Source: DAONJL01 sp035405645 [NCBI: bacterium]
Lineage (GTDB): Bacteria; JAGOBX01; DAONJL01
Length of the DNA stretch: 64,000 nt
Direction of reading: 5' to 3'
Assembly: GCA_035405645.1 (NCBI GenBank)
Contig: DAONJL010000009.1
Location: 4,673-68,672, forward strand
A program made the translations under genes and the position numbers. Of this stretch, positions 1 through 8,702 are shown in pieces (positions within the stretch are counted from its first letter, which is position 1; each line of letters starts with the position of its first letter). Below the pieces are notes generated by a model. The model was given only the letters and a program-made list of their open reading frames with translations. It was not told the origin of the DNA and made no database searches.

Positions 1-2343
1 GATAAAAATGCTTTTTATAAAGCAACAAAAAATAGAATAAATAATTTTGAAAATATTTTCTCTGATTTCTCAAATTATCTTAATTCAAAATTTTTTATTG
101 AAAAATTCGATGTTAAAATTAAATACGATAAAATATTTACTAATTGGTCTGATATTTCACTTTTGCCTGAATTAATGAAAGATTATTTATATCAAAAAAT
201 AAATAATAAAAATTTTAATAAAGAGACAGTGGATGCTTTAATAAATTATTTACCTGAATTTGAAGATTTGATTTATGCAGATAAAAAAATATCTCTATCA
301 GATTTATCAGATACTTATTTAAATAGATTATGTTCTGTATTTAATAATGCTACAAATTATTTATATGAAATTCTTTATAATTTACCATTACCTGATACAT
401 CACCACCAATGGATGTATTAAATTTTCGTGCAATCCCAGAAGATGGTGCTGTTGCTTTGAACTGGAATTTTTCGCCTGATAAACATAAAATAACAGAACA
501 ATTATTATATGTAAATCGTGGTATTGGTTATGAAATACCAATTAAAATACCAGTTGATGTTAATTCTTTCCGCGTCAAAGGTTTAGTAAATGAAAAAAAA
601 TACTTTTTTAAATTAGTAGTAAAAAAGACAGATGAATTAGTTAGTGCTGGTGCTGTGGCAAGTGCTGTTCCTCAGGATGTTTTAGCGCCTGAAAAAGTTA
701 AAAAAGTAGAAGCAATTGCAGGGAACGAAAAAGTAATTTTAAAATGGTTGCCTGTTTCAGATAAAGATATTAAATTTATAAGAATATATAAAGGTGAAAA
801 TATTAATGATTTTAAATTATTAACAGAACTCGAACCATCAATAAATTATTTTGAAATACATAACTTACAAAATAAAAAAGAATATTTTTTTAAGATAACT
901 ACAATAGATGAAGTGCCAAATGAAAGTTTAGAAGAAATAGTAAATGCAATTCCACAGGATACAACAGCACCAGAACCAATAACTAATTTGCAAATGATGA
1001 TTCAATCAGAAAAATTAACATTAAGTTGGACGCCTTCAAAAAATAGCGAAAAAGATGCTATTGCACAAATTGTAAATTTATATTCTGAAAATACATTATT
1101 AAAAACAATTAAATTACCAGTAGAACAATCAACTTATGTTTTTGAAAATTTAAAAAATGATAAATTATATGAAGTTGAAATTTATGTTGTTGATGAAGCA
1201 AATAATAAAAGTGAGATTAAAAGAATAAGTGGAAAACCAAACGCTGAACTAACTTTATTTAAAAAATATAGTAGTAATGAAATTCCTTTTGATATAAATC
1301 AACATATTAAAAAAATAACTATTTCTTTTAACAATAAATTATTTGCTCAGTTTGATTATAATAACGATGCTATATCTGATTTAATTATTTTATCTGATAA
1401 TTATGATTTAATTTTTTATGAAGGCCAGGATGAAATAAATTATTTGAATAAAAGTAAAGAAAAAAATATAGCAGGGCAATCTCGAACAAATTTTATAACT
1501 ATTGCTGATTTAAATAATGATAATTATAATGATATCATTCTATCTACAAGTGGATTCTGGGAAGAACCAATTAAAATTCTATTAAATAATAAAAGTGAGA
1601 AATTTGAAGAAAGTGCAAAAGAACTTAATCTCGATATATTAGGTGAATGTAAATATGCAACTATTCTTGATGTAAATAATGATAATTTGCCTGATATTTA
1701 TTTCTCATTTGCTGATGATAAAAGATTAAAAGGCACATCAGAAAACAGATTATTTATTCAAAATGCAAACAACAAATTTATTGATATTTCACAAAATTCA
1801 CTTACTAATTGTAAATTGAATACTAATTATGCTGTTTCTGCTGATTTTAATCTTGATGGATTTGATGATTTATTTATTTCAAATGACAATGGCACAAATA
1901 TTCTTTATATAAATGGTAAAAATAATGTATTTATTGATAAAACAAAAGATTTTGAAATGAATCAAATTGGCGGTATTCCAATTGTGTTTGATTATCAAGA
2001 TGATGGTGATTATGATTTACTTTTATTTTATCCTGATGATTATTCAAAAAATATTTTCTTTGAAAATCAACTTAATACATTTAGATATATAAAAATAGTA
2101 ATAACTGATAATTATGAAAAATATGTAGGAAGCAAAATAGTATTAAAACAAAGTGGCTCTGATAAAATTATTAAAACATTATTTGTTTCTAATTCAAGTT
2201 TAATTTATATTCCTAATCTTTTTTCATTTATCTTTGCTATAAATAAATCTGATGCTTTATATAATATAGAAGTTTATCCTGTTTCTTCTGAAAAATATTT
2301 TTATTCAAATGTAAAAGCAGGTTCTACTATAAAATTATTTTAA
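1..2343 (+). CDS. Secreted FN3 / FG-GAP-repeat protein, 5'-truncated by the window
   Basis: The reading frame is open from base 1 to the TAA at 2341-2343, so this is the C-terminal 780 residues of a longer protein; a TTG at 163 is probably not the real start. Three fibronectin type III modules follow one another at about 397-675, 685-955 and 966-1240, each opening with a Pro-rich strand and carrying a conserved Trp (NWNF, KWLP, SWTP). From about 1340 to 2060 come five Asp/Asn-rich FG-GAP (VCBS-like) calcium-loop repeats of the DxNxDxxxD type, as in beta-propeller surface proteins. The tail resembles the end of ASPIC/UnbV-type proteins. Such proteins are normally exported and take part in adhesion or polymer binding; the export signal lies outside the window. 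It converges on the next gene with a 9-bp overlap. Confidence 0.8.
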   Translation, partial: DKNAFYKATKNRINNFENIFSDFSNYLNSKFFIEKFDVKIKYDKIFTNWSDISLLPELMKDYLYQKINNKNFNKETVDALINYLPEFEDLIYADKKISLSDLSDTYLNRLCSVFNNATNYLYEILYNLPLPDTSPPMDVLNFRAIPEDGAVALNWNFSPDKHKITEQLLYVNRGIGYEIPIKIPVDVNSFRVKGLVNEKKYFFKLVVKKTDELVSAGAVASAVPQDVLAPEKVKKVEAIAGNEKVILKWLPVSDKDIKFIRIYKGENINDFKLLTELEPSINYFEIHNLQNKKEYFFKITTIDEVPNESLEEIVNAIPQDTTAPEPITNLQMMIQSEKLTLSWTPSKNSEKDAIAQIVNLYSENTLLKTIKLPVEQSTYVFENLKNDKLYEVEIYVVDEANNKSEIKRISGKPNAELTLFKKYSSNEIPFDINQHIKKITISFNNKLFAQFDYNNDAISDLIILSDNYDLIFYEGQDEINYLNKSKEKNIAGQSRTNFITIADLNNDNYNDIILSTSGFWEEPIKILLNNKSEKFEESAKELNLDILGECKYATILDVNNDNLPDIYFSFADDKRLKGTSENRLFIQNANNKFIDISQNSLTNCKLNTNYAVSADFNLDGFDDLFISNDNGTNILYINGKNNVFIDKTKDFEMNQIGGIPIVFDYQDDGDYDLLLFYPDDYSKNIFFENQLNTFRYIKIVITDNYEKYVGSKIVLKQSGSDKIIKTLFVSNSSLIYIPNLFSFIFAINKSDALYNIEVYPVSSEKYFYSNVKAGSTIKLF

Positions 2344-3282
2344 GTGTTTAATAAATTTTTTTAAAGTATTTAGCATTTGTTTACCTAAATAAATTTTATA
2401 AGCAGTAACATTTTCTAAGAAAAGTTTAACAAAATTTTCATATTTTTTCTCGCCAAAAAGCCAGATTATTGGATGCGTTAAACTAAGTATTTTATAATAT
2501 AAATCCAGTTGCTTTAATTTTTTTATTCTTGTTTTTTTATTTGTTATTTTTGGTAAAAATAAATATTTTATTTTTACTTCTTCTTCTTCTGTTTTTATCA
2601 TTAAATAATTCATATCTTTTATTTTGAATGCTATCTTATAGTTTTTTATATATTCATTTATTCCTTCTATTTCTGGATTTTTTATCTTTAATAATGTTGG
2701 TATTCCTTTACCAACTATTTCATTTTTCTTTTTATATAAAATTGTTTTATCATCTGTAAAATATTTTGCTTTTTCATTTAATAAATTTAATAATAAAAAA
2801 GTTAATGTTGATTTGCCACTACCTGAATTTCCTATTATTAAAATGCCTTTATCTTCAAATGAAATTAAAGCTGAATGAAAAAAATATTTTTTTTGTTTAA
2901 TTAGCCATAAATAAAAAATAGGCTGCAATATAAAATTATCAAAAAAATGTGCTGCATATTTTTGCGGTTTTTTTATGATTCCAAAAATAATATTTTTTTT
3001 TACATCTAAATAAACAATAAAATTTTTATTATAAAAATTAAATACAAATTTTGTTTTTGTAATATGGTAAAGTATCTCAGTTTTGCTTAAATATGTTTTT
3101 TTTCTTTGATTATCTAATTTATTTATCTTAAAAAAATTTTTGTTATTATTATTAAATAAAAAAACAGATAATTTGGGTAATGAAAAATTACTAATTAATT
3201 TTGCGAATTCAATTATACCATTAAAAATATTTTGATTATCAGAATAAATTTTTATTTTATCATTTTCAAATTTTAAAAGCAT
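2335..3282 (-). CDS. HPr kinase-like P-loop protein
   Basis: A 315-residue protein with a Walker A loop GNSGSGKST at residues 151-159, preceded by FHSALISF and followed by YFTDD near residue 180. This is the arrangement of the HPr(Ser) kinase/phosphorylase-like nucleotide-binding domain (PEP-carboxykinase fold). The first 130 residues are a Lys/Asn-rich alpha/beta region I do not recognise. Stand-alone members of this family often sit with PqqD-like or peptide-modification genes, but no such partner is visible here, so the substrate is unknown. The start at 3282 lies 8 nt after a plausible -10 box and has no Shine-Dalgarno sequence. The gene converges on and slightly overlaps the FG-GAP protein. 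Confidence 0.7.
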   Translation of the reverse strand: MLLKFENDKIKIYSDNQNIFNGIIEFAKLISNFSLPKLSVFLFNNNNKNFFKINKLDNQRKKTYLSKTEILYHITKTKFVFNFYNKNFIVYLDVKKNIIFGIIKKPQKYAAHFFDNFILQPIFYLWLIKQKKYFFHSALISFEDKGILIIGNSGSGKSTLTFLLLNLLNEKAKYFTDDKTILYKKKNEIVGKGIPTLLKIKNPEIEGINEYIKNYKIAFKIKDMNYLMIKTEEEEVKIKYLFLPKITNKKTRIKKLKQLDLYYKILSLTHPIIWLFGEKKYENFVKLFLENVTAYKIYLGKQMLNTLKKFIKHLK

Positions 3283-3290
3283 TTGAGTTT

Positions 3291-3319
3291 TATTTAAATT
3301 ATTTAAAAAATTAGGTCAA
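3291..3319 (-). promoter_or_regulatory. Sigma-70-type promoter for the HPrK-like gene
   Basis: On the minus strand TTGACC (3314-3319) is followed after 17 nt by TAAATA (3291-3296). Only 8 nt separate the -10 box from the ATG at 3282, and there is no Shine-Dalgarno, which suggests a leaderless or nearly leaderless mRNA. The -10 match is modest. Confidence 0.45.
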
Positions 3320-3426
3320 GAAAATTTTAGTATTTTGATAATAGATAAAATACAATATGAATTATTTTATAGAATGTGAGTTTAGCATCATTAATAAAGA
3401 ATTCTAAAATTTTTTTAAAAAAATAT

Positions 3427-3454
3427 TTGACAAAAAAAGTAATATAATTTAAAT
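3427..3454 (+). promoter_or_regulatory. Promoter of the hydrogenase maturation operon
   Basis: TTGACA at 3427-3432 is followed after 16 nt by TTAAAT at 3449-3454. The expected start site, about 3461, coincides with the base of the structured leader described next. A perfect TATAAT at 3443-3448 is only 10 nt from the -35 box and is therefore unlikely to pair with it. Confidence 0.5.
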
Positions 3455-3463
3455 ACGAAAGTC

Positions 3464-3540
3464 AATTTACCTGCGGTTGAGGAATAATGTTCTAAAACCA
3501 AGGGCGATAAATTTTCATATTCCCTTCTTGCAGGTCAAAT
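3464..3540 (+). ncRNA. Structured 5' leader: three-way junction, candidate cis-regulatory RNA
   Basis: Three helices pack with almost no linker. P1 is ACCTGC 3469-3474 with GCAGGT 3530-3535, with further pairs possible outside. P2 is GGTT 3475-3478 with AACC 3496-3499. P3 is AAGGG 3500-3504 with CCCTT 3522-3526. P1 runs directly into P2 and P2 directly into P3; only CTT (3527-3529) is left in the junction. The loops are purine-rich. No U-tract follows, so it is not a simple terminator. A ribosome site AAGGA (3555-3559) lies just downstream, 8 nt before the first gene. I do not match it to a known riboswitch class. Pairing is seen in sequence; regulatory function is inference. Confidence 0.45.
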
Positions 3541-3567
3541 TTTAAAAATAAAATAAGGATAATAAAG

Positions 3568-3816
3568 ATGGAAAAAAGAATTGGTTTTATTGGAATAATT
3601 CTATATAACCGCAAAAAAACAGCACCATTAGTTAATAATATTTTAACAGAATATGGTGATTTAATTCTTGGTAGAATGGGCTTACCATCAGTAAAAAAAA
3701 ATGTTAGTGTTATTGTTCTTATTGTAAATGCTAATACAGATGAAATCGGCGCTTTAACAGGTAAATTAGGAAAAATAGATGGCGTGAGTGTTAAGGCTGC
3801 TTTAAGTAAAATTTAA
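3568..3816 (+). CDS. TM1266-family iron-only hydrogenase system regulator
   Basis: This 82-residue protein matches the small ACT-like (NikR C-terminal-like) family that sits beside [FeFe]-hydrogenase maturation genes and is named after Thermotoga TM1266. The recognisable features are the opening KRIGFIGIILYNR, the central LILGRMGLP and the late ...GKLGKIDGVSVKA segment. The family is thought to sense a small ligand and regulate hydrogenase or maturase expression, but its effector is not established. It lacks a DNA-binding ribbon, so a partner or RNA target is possible. It is the first gene of the operon, with an AAGGA site 8 nt upstream, and stops 5 nt before hydG. Confidence 0.85.
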   Translation: MEKRIGFIGIILYNRKKTAPLVNNILTEYGDLILGRMGLPSVKKNVSVIVLIVNANTDEIGALTGKLGKIDGVSVKAALSKI

Positions 3817-3821
3817 TTTTT

Positions 3822-5201
3822 ATGCTTTATATAAATGAAGAAAAAATATTTGATTTATTGAATAGAAAAAAAAATGCTAATGAGAGTGAAATTCATTCAA
3901 TATTAGAAAAAGCAAAAAATCTTCAGCGCCTTTCTTTAGAAGAAACTGCTGTTTTATTAAATGTAAATAATACTGAGATATTAGAAAAAATTTACCAAAC
4001 AGCAAATTATGTAAAAAATAAAATATATGGAAAAAGAGTAGTTTTATTTGCACCTTTGTATATCAGTAATTACTGCAAAAATAATTGTTTGTATTGTGGT
4101 TTCAAAGCAGAAAATAAATTAATAAAACGAAAAGCATTAACAAAATTAGAAATTCAACAGGAAACAGAAATATTATTAAAACAAGGGCATAAAAGAATTT
4201 TAATGGTTTGTGGTGAAGATGCACCTAATGGCTTAAATTCAATTGATTATTATGTAGAAGCAATAAAAACAATTTATGAAGCAGAAGTAAATAAAAATAA
4301 AATAAAACGAGTAAATATAAATTGCGCACCTTTATCTGTAGATGAATTTAAAAAATTAAAAAAAGCAAGTATTGGCACATATCAATTATTTCAAGAAACA
4401 TATCATCAAGAAACATATAAAAAAATGCATTTAGCAGGGAAAAAATCAGACCCTGATAATAGAATAGATGCAATAGATCGTGCTTTTCTTGCTGGTATTG
4501 ATGATGTTGGGCTTGGTGTGTTATTCGGTTTGTATGATTACAAATTTGAAGTGCTTGGCTTACTTTCACATATCGAACATTTAGAGCAAAGATTTAATGT
4601 TGGACCACATACAATATCTGTTCCAAGAATAGAACCAGCAGAAGGTGCTGAGATTTCTTTTAATCCACCTTATAAACTATCTGATGATGATTTTAAAAAA
4701 GTTGTTGCTATTTTAAGATTAGCTGTTCCATATACTGGTATAATTTTATCAACTCGTGAATCCCCACAAATGCGTGATTTACTATTACATTTAGGTGTCT
4801 CACAAATTAGTGCTGGTTCGAAAACTTCGCCTGGTGGTTATTCAAAAGATTCTTTTACTGCACAATTTTCTATTGGTGATTATCGTTCTTTAAATGAAAT
4901 TGTATCAACTTTAATTAAATATAATTATATTCCAAGTTTTTGTGCTGCTTGTTATAGAAAAAAACGAACTGGTGAAATATTTATGAGTTTAGCAAAACCA
5001 GGAACAATAAAAGATAAATGCACTATAAATGCCTTAATTACATTAAAAGAATTTTTACTCGATTTTGCTGAATCTGAATTAATTATTGAAGCAAATAAAT
5101 TAATTGATTTTTACTCACAAAAATTGACAAAACCTGAACAAGATTTATTAAATAAAATTTTTTTAAGATTAGAACAAGGCTATCGAGATGAATACATCTG
5201 A
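3822..5201 (+). CDS. hydG: [FeFe]-hydrogenase H-cluster radical SAM maturase HydG
   Basis: HydG cleaves tyrosine to give the CO and CN ligands of the H-cluster, delivered as an Fe(CO)2CN synthon. The N-terminal radical SAM cluster motif CX3CX2C is at C85, C89 and C92. The diagnostic HydG C-terminal motif CX2CX22C is present as C374, C377 and C400, holding the auxiliary cluster that builds the synthon. The length of 459 aa is normal, and the tail follows the BATS-type barrel end. It overlaps hydE by 14 nt, so translation is likely coupled. With hydE and hydF in one operon the maturation set is complete; the hydrogenase structural genes are not in the window. Confidence 0.96.
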   Translation: MLYINEEKIFDLLNRKKNANESEIHSILEKAKNLQRLSLEETAVLLNVNNTEILEKIYQTANYVKNKIYGKRVVLFAPLYISNYCKNNCLYCGFKAENKLIKRKALTKLEIQQETEILLKQGHKRILMVCGEDAPNGLNSIDYYVEAIKTIYEAEVNKNKIKRVNINCAPLSVDEFKKLKKASIGTYQLFQETYHQETYKKMHLAGKKSDPDNRIDAIDRAFLAGIDDVGLGVLFGLYDYKFEVLGLLSHIEHLEQRFNVGPHTISVPRIEPAEGAEISFNPPYKLSDDDFKKVVAILRLAVPYTGIILSTRESPQMRDLLLHLGVSQISAGSKTSPGGYSKDSFTAQFSIGDYRSLNEIVSTLIKYNYIPSFCAACYRKKRTGEIFMSLAKPGTIKDKCTINALITLKEFLLDFAESELIIEANKLIDFYSQKLTKPEQDLLNKIFLRLEQGYRDEYI

Positions 5202-6267
5202 ATTAAAATATTTGTTAAATAAAATATATAATGATGATTTACCAGAACTTAATGATTTAATTACAATTCTAAAAATAAATGATTCATATTTATTGCAAAT
5301 ACTTTTTGAATTTGCAAATGATATTAAAAAAAAATTTTTTAATAACGAAATTCTTATCAGGGGAGTAATTGAATTTTCTAATTATTGTTCCAAAGATTGT
5401 TTTTACTGCGGTCTTAATAAGAATAATCAATCTTTAAAACGATATATACTATCTGATACTGAAATTTTAAATACTACAAATCTATTATTTGAAAAAAAAA
5501 TAAAAACCGTTGTTTTACAATCAGGTGAAATTTATTCTTTTAATTCTGATTGGTTAGCCAATATAATTAGAGAAATAAAAAAAAATTTTGATATTGCGAT
5601 TACTCTGTCAGTAGGTGAAAAAAAATATGAAGATTATAAAAAGTGGCGAATAACAGGTGCTGATAGATATTTACTTAAAATTGAAACAACTAATCAAAAA
5701 TTATATGATAAACTTCATACTATATCAAATTATATGAATAGATTAAATTGTTTGCAATATTTAAAAGAATTAAATTATCAGACTGGTTCAGGCAATATTA
5801 TTGGCTTACCAGAACAAACAATTGAAAGCATAGCAAATGATATTTTATTTTTTAAAAAAGAAAATTTTGATATGATAGCAATTGGTCCTTTTATACCGCA
5901 TCCTTTAACAAAATTAGCAAATAAAAAAAAAGGTGATATTTTGCTTACTTTAAAAACAATTGCATTAACAAGAATAGTAACAAAAAATGCGCATATACCT
6001 GCGACAACTGCATTATCTACATTTGATAAAGATTATCGTGCTGATGCAATAAATTGCGGTGCAAATGTAATTATGATAAAATGCACACCAGCGCCTTATA
6101 ATAATTATTATGAAATATATAAATCAGATAAAAGAAAAATGTTATCAATTGAAGAGAAAATAGCAGAAGTAGAAAAAATAGCAGAAGAAACAGGCAATGA
6201 AATATCATTTAAAAAAGGTGATTCATTAAAGAAAGAGAGTGAATTATATGTTTCGCACACCAGTTAG
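5188..6267 (+). CDS. hydE: [FeFe]-hydrogenase H-cluster radical SAM maturase HydE
   Basis: HydE converts the HydG iron synthon into a dinuclear precursor of the H-cluster. The radical SAM motif FSNYCSKDCFYCG places cluster ligands at C67, C71 and C74. The rest follows the HydE/BioB-like barrel, with SGNIIGLPEQT and IPATTAL as recognisable family segments. The optional second-cluster cysteines near the C terminus seen in some HydE proteins are absent here. At 359 aa the length is normal. The start overlaps hydG by 14 nt and the end overlaps hydF, giving a tightly coupled hydG-hydE-hydF order. Confidence 0.95.
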   Translation: MNTSELKYLLNKIYNDDLPELNDLITILKINDSYLLQILFEFANDIKKKFFNNEILIRGVIEFSNYCSKDCFYCGLNKNNQSLKRYILSDTEILNTTNLLFEKKIKTVVLQSGEIYSFNSDWLANIIREIKKNFDIAITLSVGEKKYEDYKKWRITGADRYLLKIETTNQKLYDKLHTISNYMNRLNCLQYLKELNYQTGSGNIIGLPEQTIESIANDILFFKKENFDMIAIGPFIPHPLTKLANKKKGDILLTLKTIALTRIVTKNAHIPATTALSTFDKDYRADAINCGANVIMIKCTPAPYNNYYEIYKSDKRKMLSIEEKIAEVEKIAEETGNEISFKKGDSLKKESELYVSHTS

Positions 6268-7462
6268 TAATAGATTACATATTGGCTTTTTTGGTAAAAG
6301 AAATACAGGTAAATCAAGTTTAATAAATGCAATAACAAATCAAGAAATTGCTATTGTTTCTGATATACCAGGGACGACAACTGATCCGGTTTATAAATCA
6401 ATGGAAATTTTACCAATCGGTCCTGTTGTTTTAATTGATACTGCTGGAATTGATGATGAAGGTGTATTAGGTGAAGAACGAATAAAAAAAACATTAAAAG
6501 TTTTACGAAAAGTAGATATTTCTCTTATCATTGTTGAACCTGATACACAAATAAATGAATATGAAGAAGAACTAATAAAATTATTTAACGAAAAAAAAAT
6601 ACCATATATATTTGTTTTAAATAAATGTGAAATAAAAGGAAATTTAGCGCGTGAATATTTCAATAAGAAAAAAATAGAATATTTAGAAATTAGTGCAAAA
6701 GAAAAAATAGGAATTGAAAAATTAAAGAATGAAATAATAAAAATAGCGCCTATTGCATGGTCACCTTTACCATTAGTTGCTGATTTAATAAATGAAAAAG
6801 ATATAGTTATATTAGTTTGTCCAATTGATAGTGCTATGCCACAGGGAAGACTGATTTTACCGCAGGTTCAAGTATTACGCGATATTTTAGATACTAATGC
6901 TATTGCTTATGTTGTTAAAGAAACAGAATTACAGGATTGTCTAAATTTATTAAAAACAAAACCAAAATTAATAATTACTGATTCACAAGTATTTGAATAT
7001 GTCAAAAAAATAATACCAGAAGATTATTTACTTACTTCTTTTTCAATTGTATTTGCAAGGCATAAAGGTGATTTATTAACTTTAATAAATGGTGTTTTTA
7101 CAATTGATAAATTAAATGATGGTGATGAAGTTTTAATTGCTGAAGCATGTACTCATCATATTCAACCAGAGGATATTGGCAGAGTAAAAATTCCAAATTG
7201 GCTAAATAATTATACAGGTAAAAAAATTAAATATACATTTGTTAGTGGCGGCGATTTTCCAGATGACATAGGAAAATATAAATTAATAATAATATGCGGT
7301 GGCTGCATGGTAAACAGAAAAGAGATAATGTTTAGAATTGAAAAAGCAAAATCAAATAATATACCAATAACAAATTATGGTGTGCTTATTGCCTATTTAA
7401 ATGGTATTTTAGAAAGAGCAATAAAACCATTTAAGTTTCAAATAAATAATATTATGTTTTAA
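6248..7462 (+). CDS. hydF: [FeFe]-hydrogenase maturation GTPase HydF
   Basis: HydF is the scaffold that carries the two-iron subcluster and hands it to the hydrogenase. The GTPase domain shows the G1 loop GKRNTGKSS (16-24), DTAG (64-67) and NKCE (125-128). The C-terminal cluster-binding region shows C301-T-H303 and C350-G-G-C353. The residue before C350 is Ile, where most HydF proteins have His (HCGGC). I place the start at ATG 6248 because AGAGAG lies 9 nt upstream and the protein then begins MFRTPV; an in-frame GTG at 6239 would add three residues. It overlaps the end of hydE by 20 nt. Confidence 0.94.
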   Translation: MFRTPVSNRLHIGFFGKRNTGKSSLINAITNQEIAIVSDIPGTTTDPVYKSMEILPIGPVVLIDTAGIDDEGVLGEERIKKTLKVLRKVDISLIIVEPDTQINEYEEELIKLFNEKKIPYIFVLNKCEIKGNLAREYFNKKKIEYLEISAKEKIGIEKLKNEIIKIAPIAWSPLPLVADLINEKDIVILVCPIDSAMPQGRLILPQVQVLRDILDTNAIAYVVKETELQDCLNLLKTKPKLIITDSQVFEYVKKIIPEDYLLTSFSIVFARHKGDLLTLINGVFTIDKLNDGDEVLIAEACTHHIQPEDIGRVKIPNWLNNYTGKKIKYTFVSGGDFPDDIGKYKLIIICGGCMVNRKEIMFRIEKAKSNNIPITNYGVLIAYLNGILERAIKPFKFQINNIMF

Positions 7463-7483
7463 ATATTTTTTTATTTTTATTAT

Positions 7484-7513
7484 TTGACATTATTTATTTA
7501 TTTCTATTATTAT
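7484..7513 (+). promoter_or_regulatory. Promoter of the SGNH hydrolase gene
   Basis: TTGACA at 7484-7489 and TATTAT at 7508-7513, 18 nt apart. The ATG at 7522 lies 8 nt after the -10 box, about where transcription should begin, and no Shine-Dalgarno is present, so the mRNA may be leaderless. Confidence 0.6.
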
Positions 7514-7521
7514 TTTTTCCT

Positions 7522-8634
7522 ATGTTAAAAAAATTTTTTCTAAGATTTTTTTTAGTTTTTATTTCAATAGTTGTTTCACTAATAATAGTAGAATATTCAT
7601 TAAAAAAATATCTATCATTAAAAGCAATTAAAGAATTTGAAAATTTTAAAAAAGTTCATAAAAATTTAATAGATGAAGCACCATATCCAGATAATTCTCC
7701 AATCGGTGAACTTTCATATTTCTGGGATCCATATATTGGTTTTAGATTTAAACCAGATCAAAAAACATTAAATAGAACAATTGATAATTATGGTTTTCAC
7801 AATGATAAAGTGTATTCAAAAGAGAAACCAGAAAATATAATACGAATTATGTTATTAGGTGGTTCAGTAGCAGAAGGTAGAGCCGATAGTGAAACTATAA
7901 CACATTATCTTGAAAATAATTTTAAAAAAATAAAACCAAATATTGAAGTTATAAATTGTGGTATAACTGGAATGATGAGTACACAGGAGCGTATTCTTTT
8001 TATTAATGAAGTTTTGGATTTTAAACCAGATATTGTTTTATTTCTTGATGGAGTTAATGAATTTACTCCACTTAGATATAATCTAAAACCTGGTGAATAT
8101 TTTTATTGGTTTATTGGTCAATATGGAATTAGTGGTGGTCAACCTTTTTCTATTCTTTTTAAAAATTTTTTAATAAAAATAAAATTAAAACTTATTGAAA
8201 GTAGTGTTATTTTTAGAATCTTTTTTCAATTGCTTGGTGATGATACTCAATTTTCAGGTAAAAATATTAAAGATGATGATATTAATAAAGCAGTTGAGAT
8301 TTACTTAAAAAATGTTGATATTATTCGTTTAATTGCTACAGCAAAAAATATTAAAACCTTATTTTTTATACAACCTATTTTATTTGATAAAAAATTTTTT
8401 TCACTTGAAGAAAAATATATAATTGATAAAATGCCATCAAGAGTAAAATATCTTTATATTAGTGGTTATGAAAAATTAAAAAAAATATCCAAAGAAAAAA
8501 ATTTAATTTTATTAACTGATATTTTTGATAATGAAAAAAAACAAATATTTATTGATTTTTGTCATTTAAAACCAAAAGGCAACGAAATTGTTTCCTTAAA
8601 AATGATGGACGAAATTTTAAAATTAATTAAGTAA
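7522..8634 (+). CDS. Membrane-anchored SGNH/GDSL-family hydrolase
   Basis: A 370-residue protein with one N-terminal membrane segment (residues 6-24) and then an SGNH hydrolase domain facing the periplasm. Catalytic blocks can be followed: GGSVAEG with the nucleophile S115, NCGITG (oxyanion glycine), GVNEF (Asn block), and D345-F-C-H348 near the C terminus supplying the Asp-His pair. Block I reads GGS instead of the classic GDS, as in many esterases or acyl-transfer enzymes of exopolysaccharide and cell-wall systems. The substrate cannot be deduced; deacetylation or acylation of surface sugars is a reasonable guess. The gene starts 59 nt after hydF but has its own promoter. Confidence 0.75.
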   Translation: MLKKFFLRFFLVFISIVVSLIIVEYSLKKYLSLKAIKEFENFKKVHKNLIDEAPYPDNSPIGELSYFWDPYIGFRFKPDQKTLNRTIDNYGFHNDKVYSKEKPENIIRIMLLGGSVAEGRADSETITHYLENNFKKIKPNIEVINCGITGMMSTQERILFINEVLDFKPDIVLFLDGVNEFTPLRYNLKPGEYFYWFIGQYGISGGQPFSILFKNFLIKIKLKLIESSVIFRIFFQLLGDDTQFSGKNIKDDDINKAVEIYLKNVDIIRLIATAKNIKTLFFIQPILFDKKFFSLEEKYIIDKMPSRVKYLYISGYEKLKKISKEKNLILLTDIFDNEKKQIFIDFCHLKPKGNEIVSLKMMDEILKLIK

Positions 8635-8667
8635 ATTTTATACAGTCTTATTGCCTATCTATTTTTA

Positions 8668-8696
8668 TTGACTATTTTTATTTTTATTTTTATTAT
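8668..8696 (+). promoter_or_regulatory. Promoter of the erythromycin-esterase-family gene
   Basis: TTGACT at 8668-8673, a 17-nt spacer, and TATTAT at 8691-8696. The ATG at 8703 is 6 nt beyond the -10 box, so the predicted first transcribed base falls on or beside the start codon. This is the clearest leaderless candidate in the window. Confidence 0.65.
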
Positions 8697-8702
8697 TACA
8701 TT

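Noticed and set aside
3464-3540. TPP riboswitch (ACCTGxxGG...ATAATG resemblance)
   Set aside because: The CTGAGA box and the full TPP fold are missing and the order of segments does not fit; the genes downstream are not thiamine genes.
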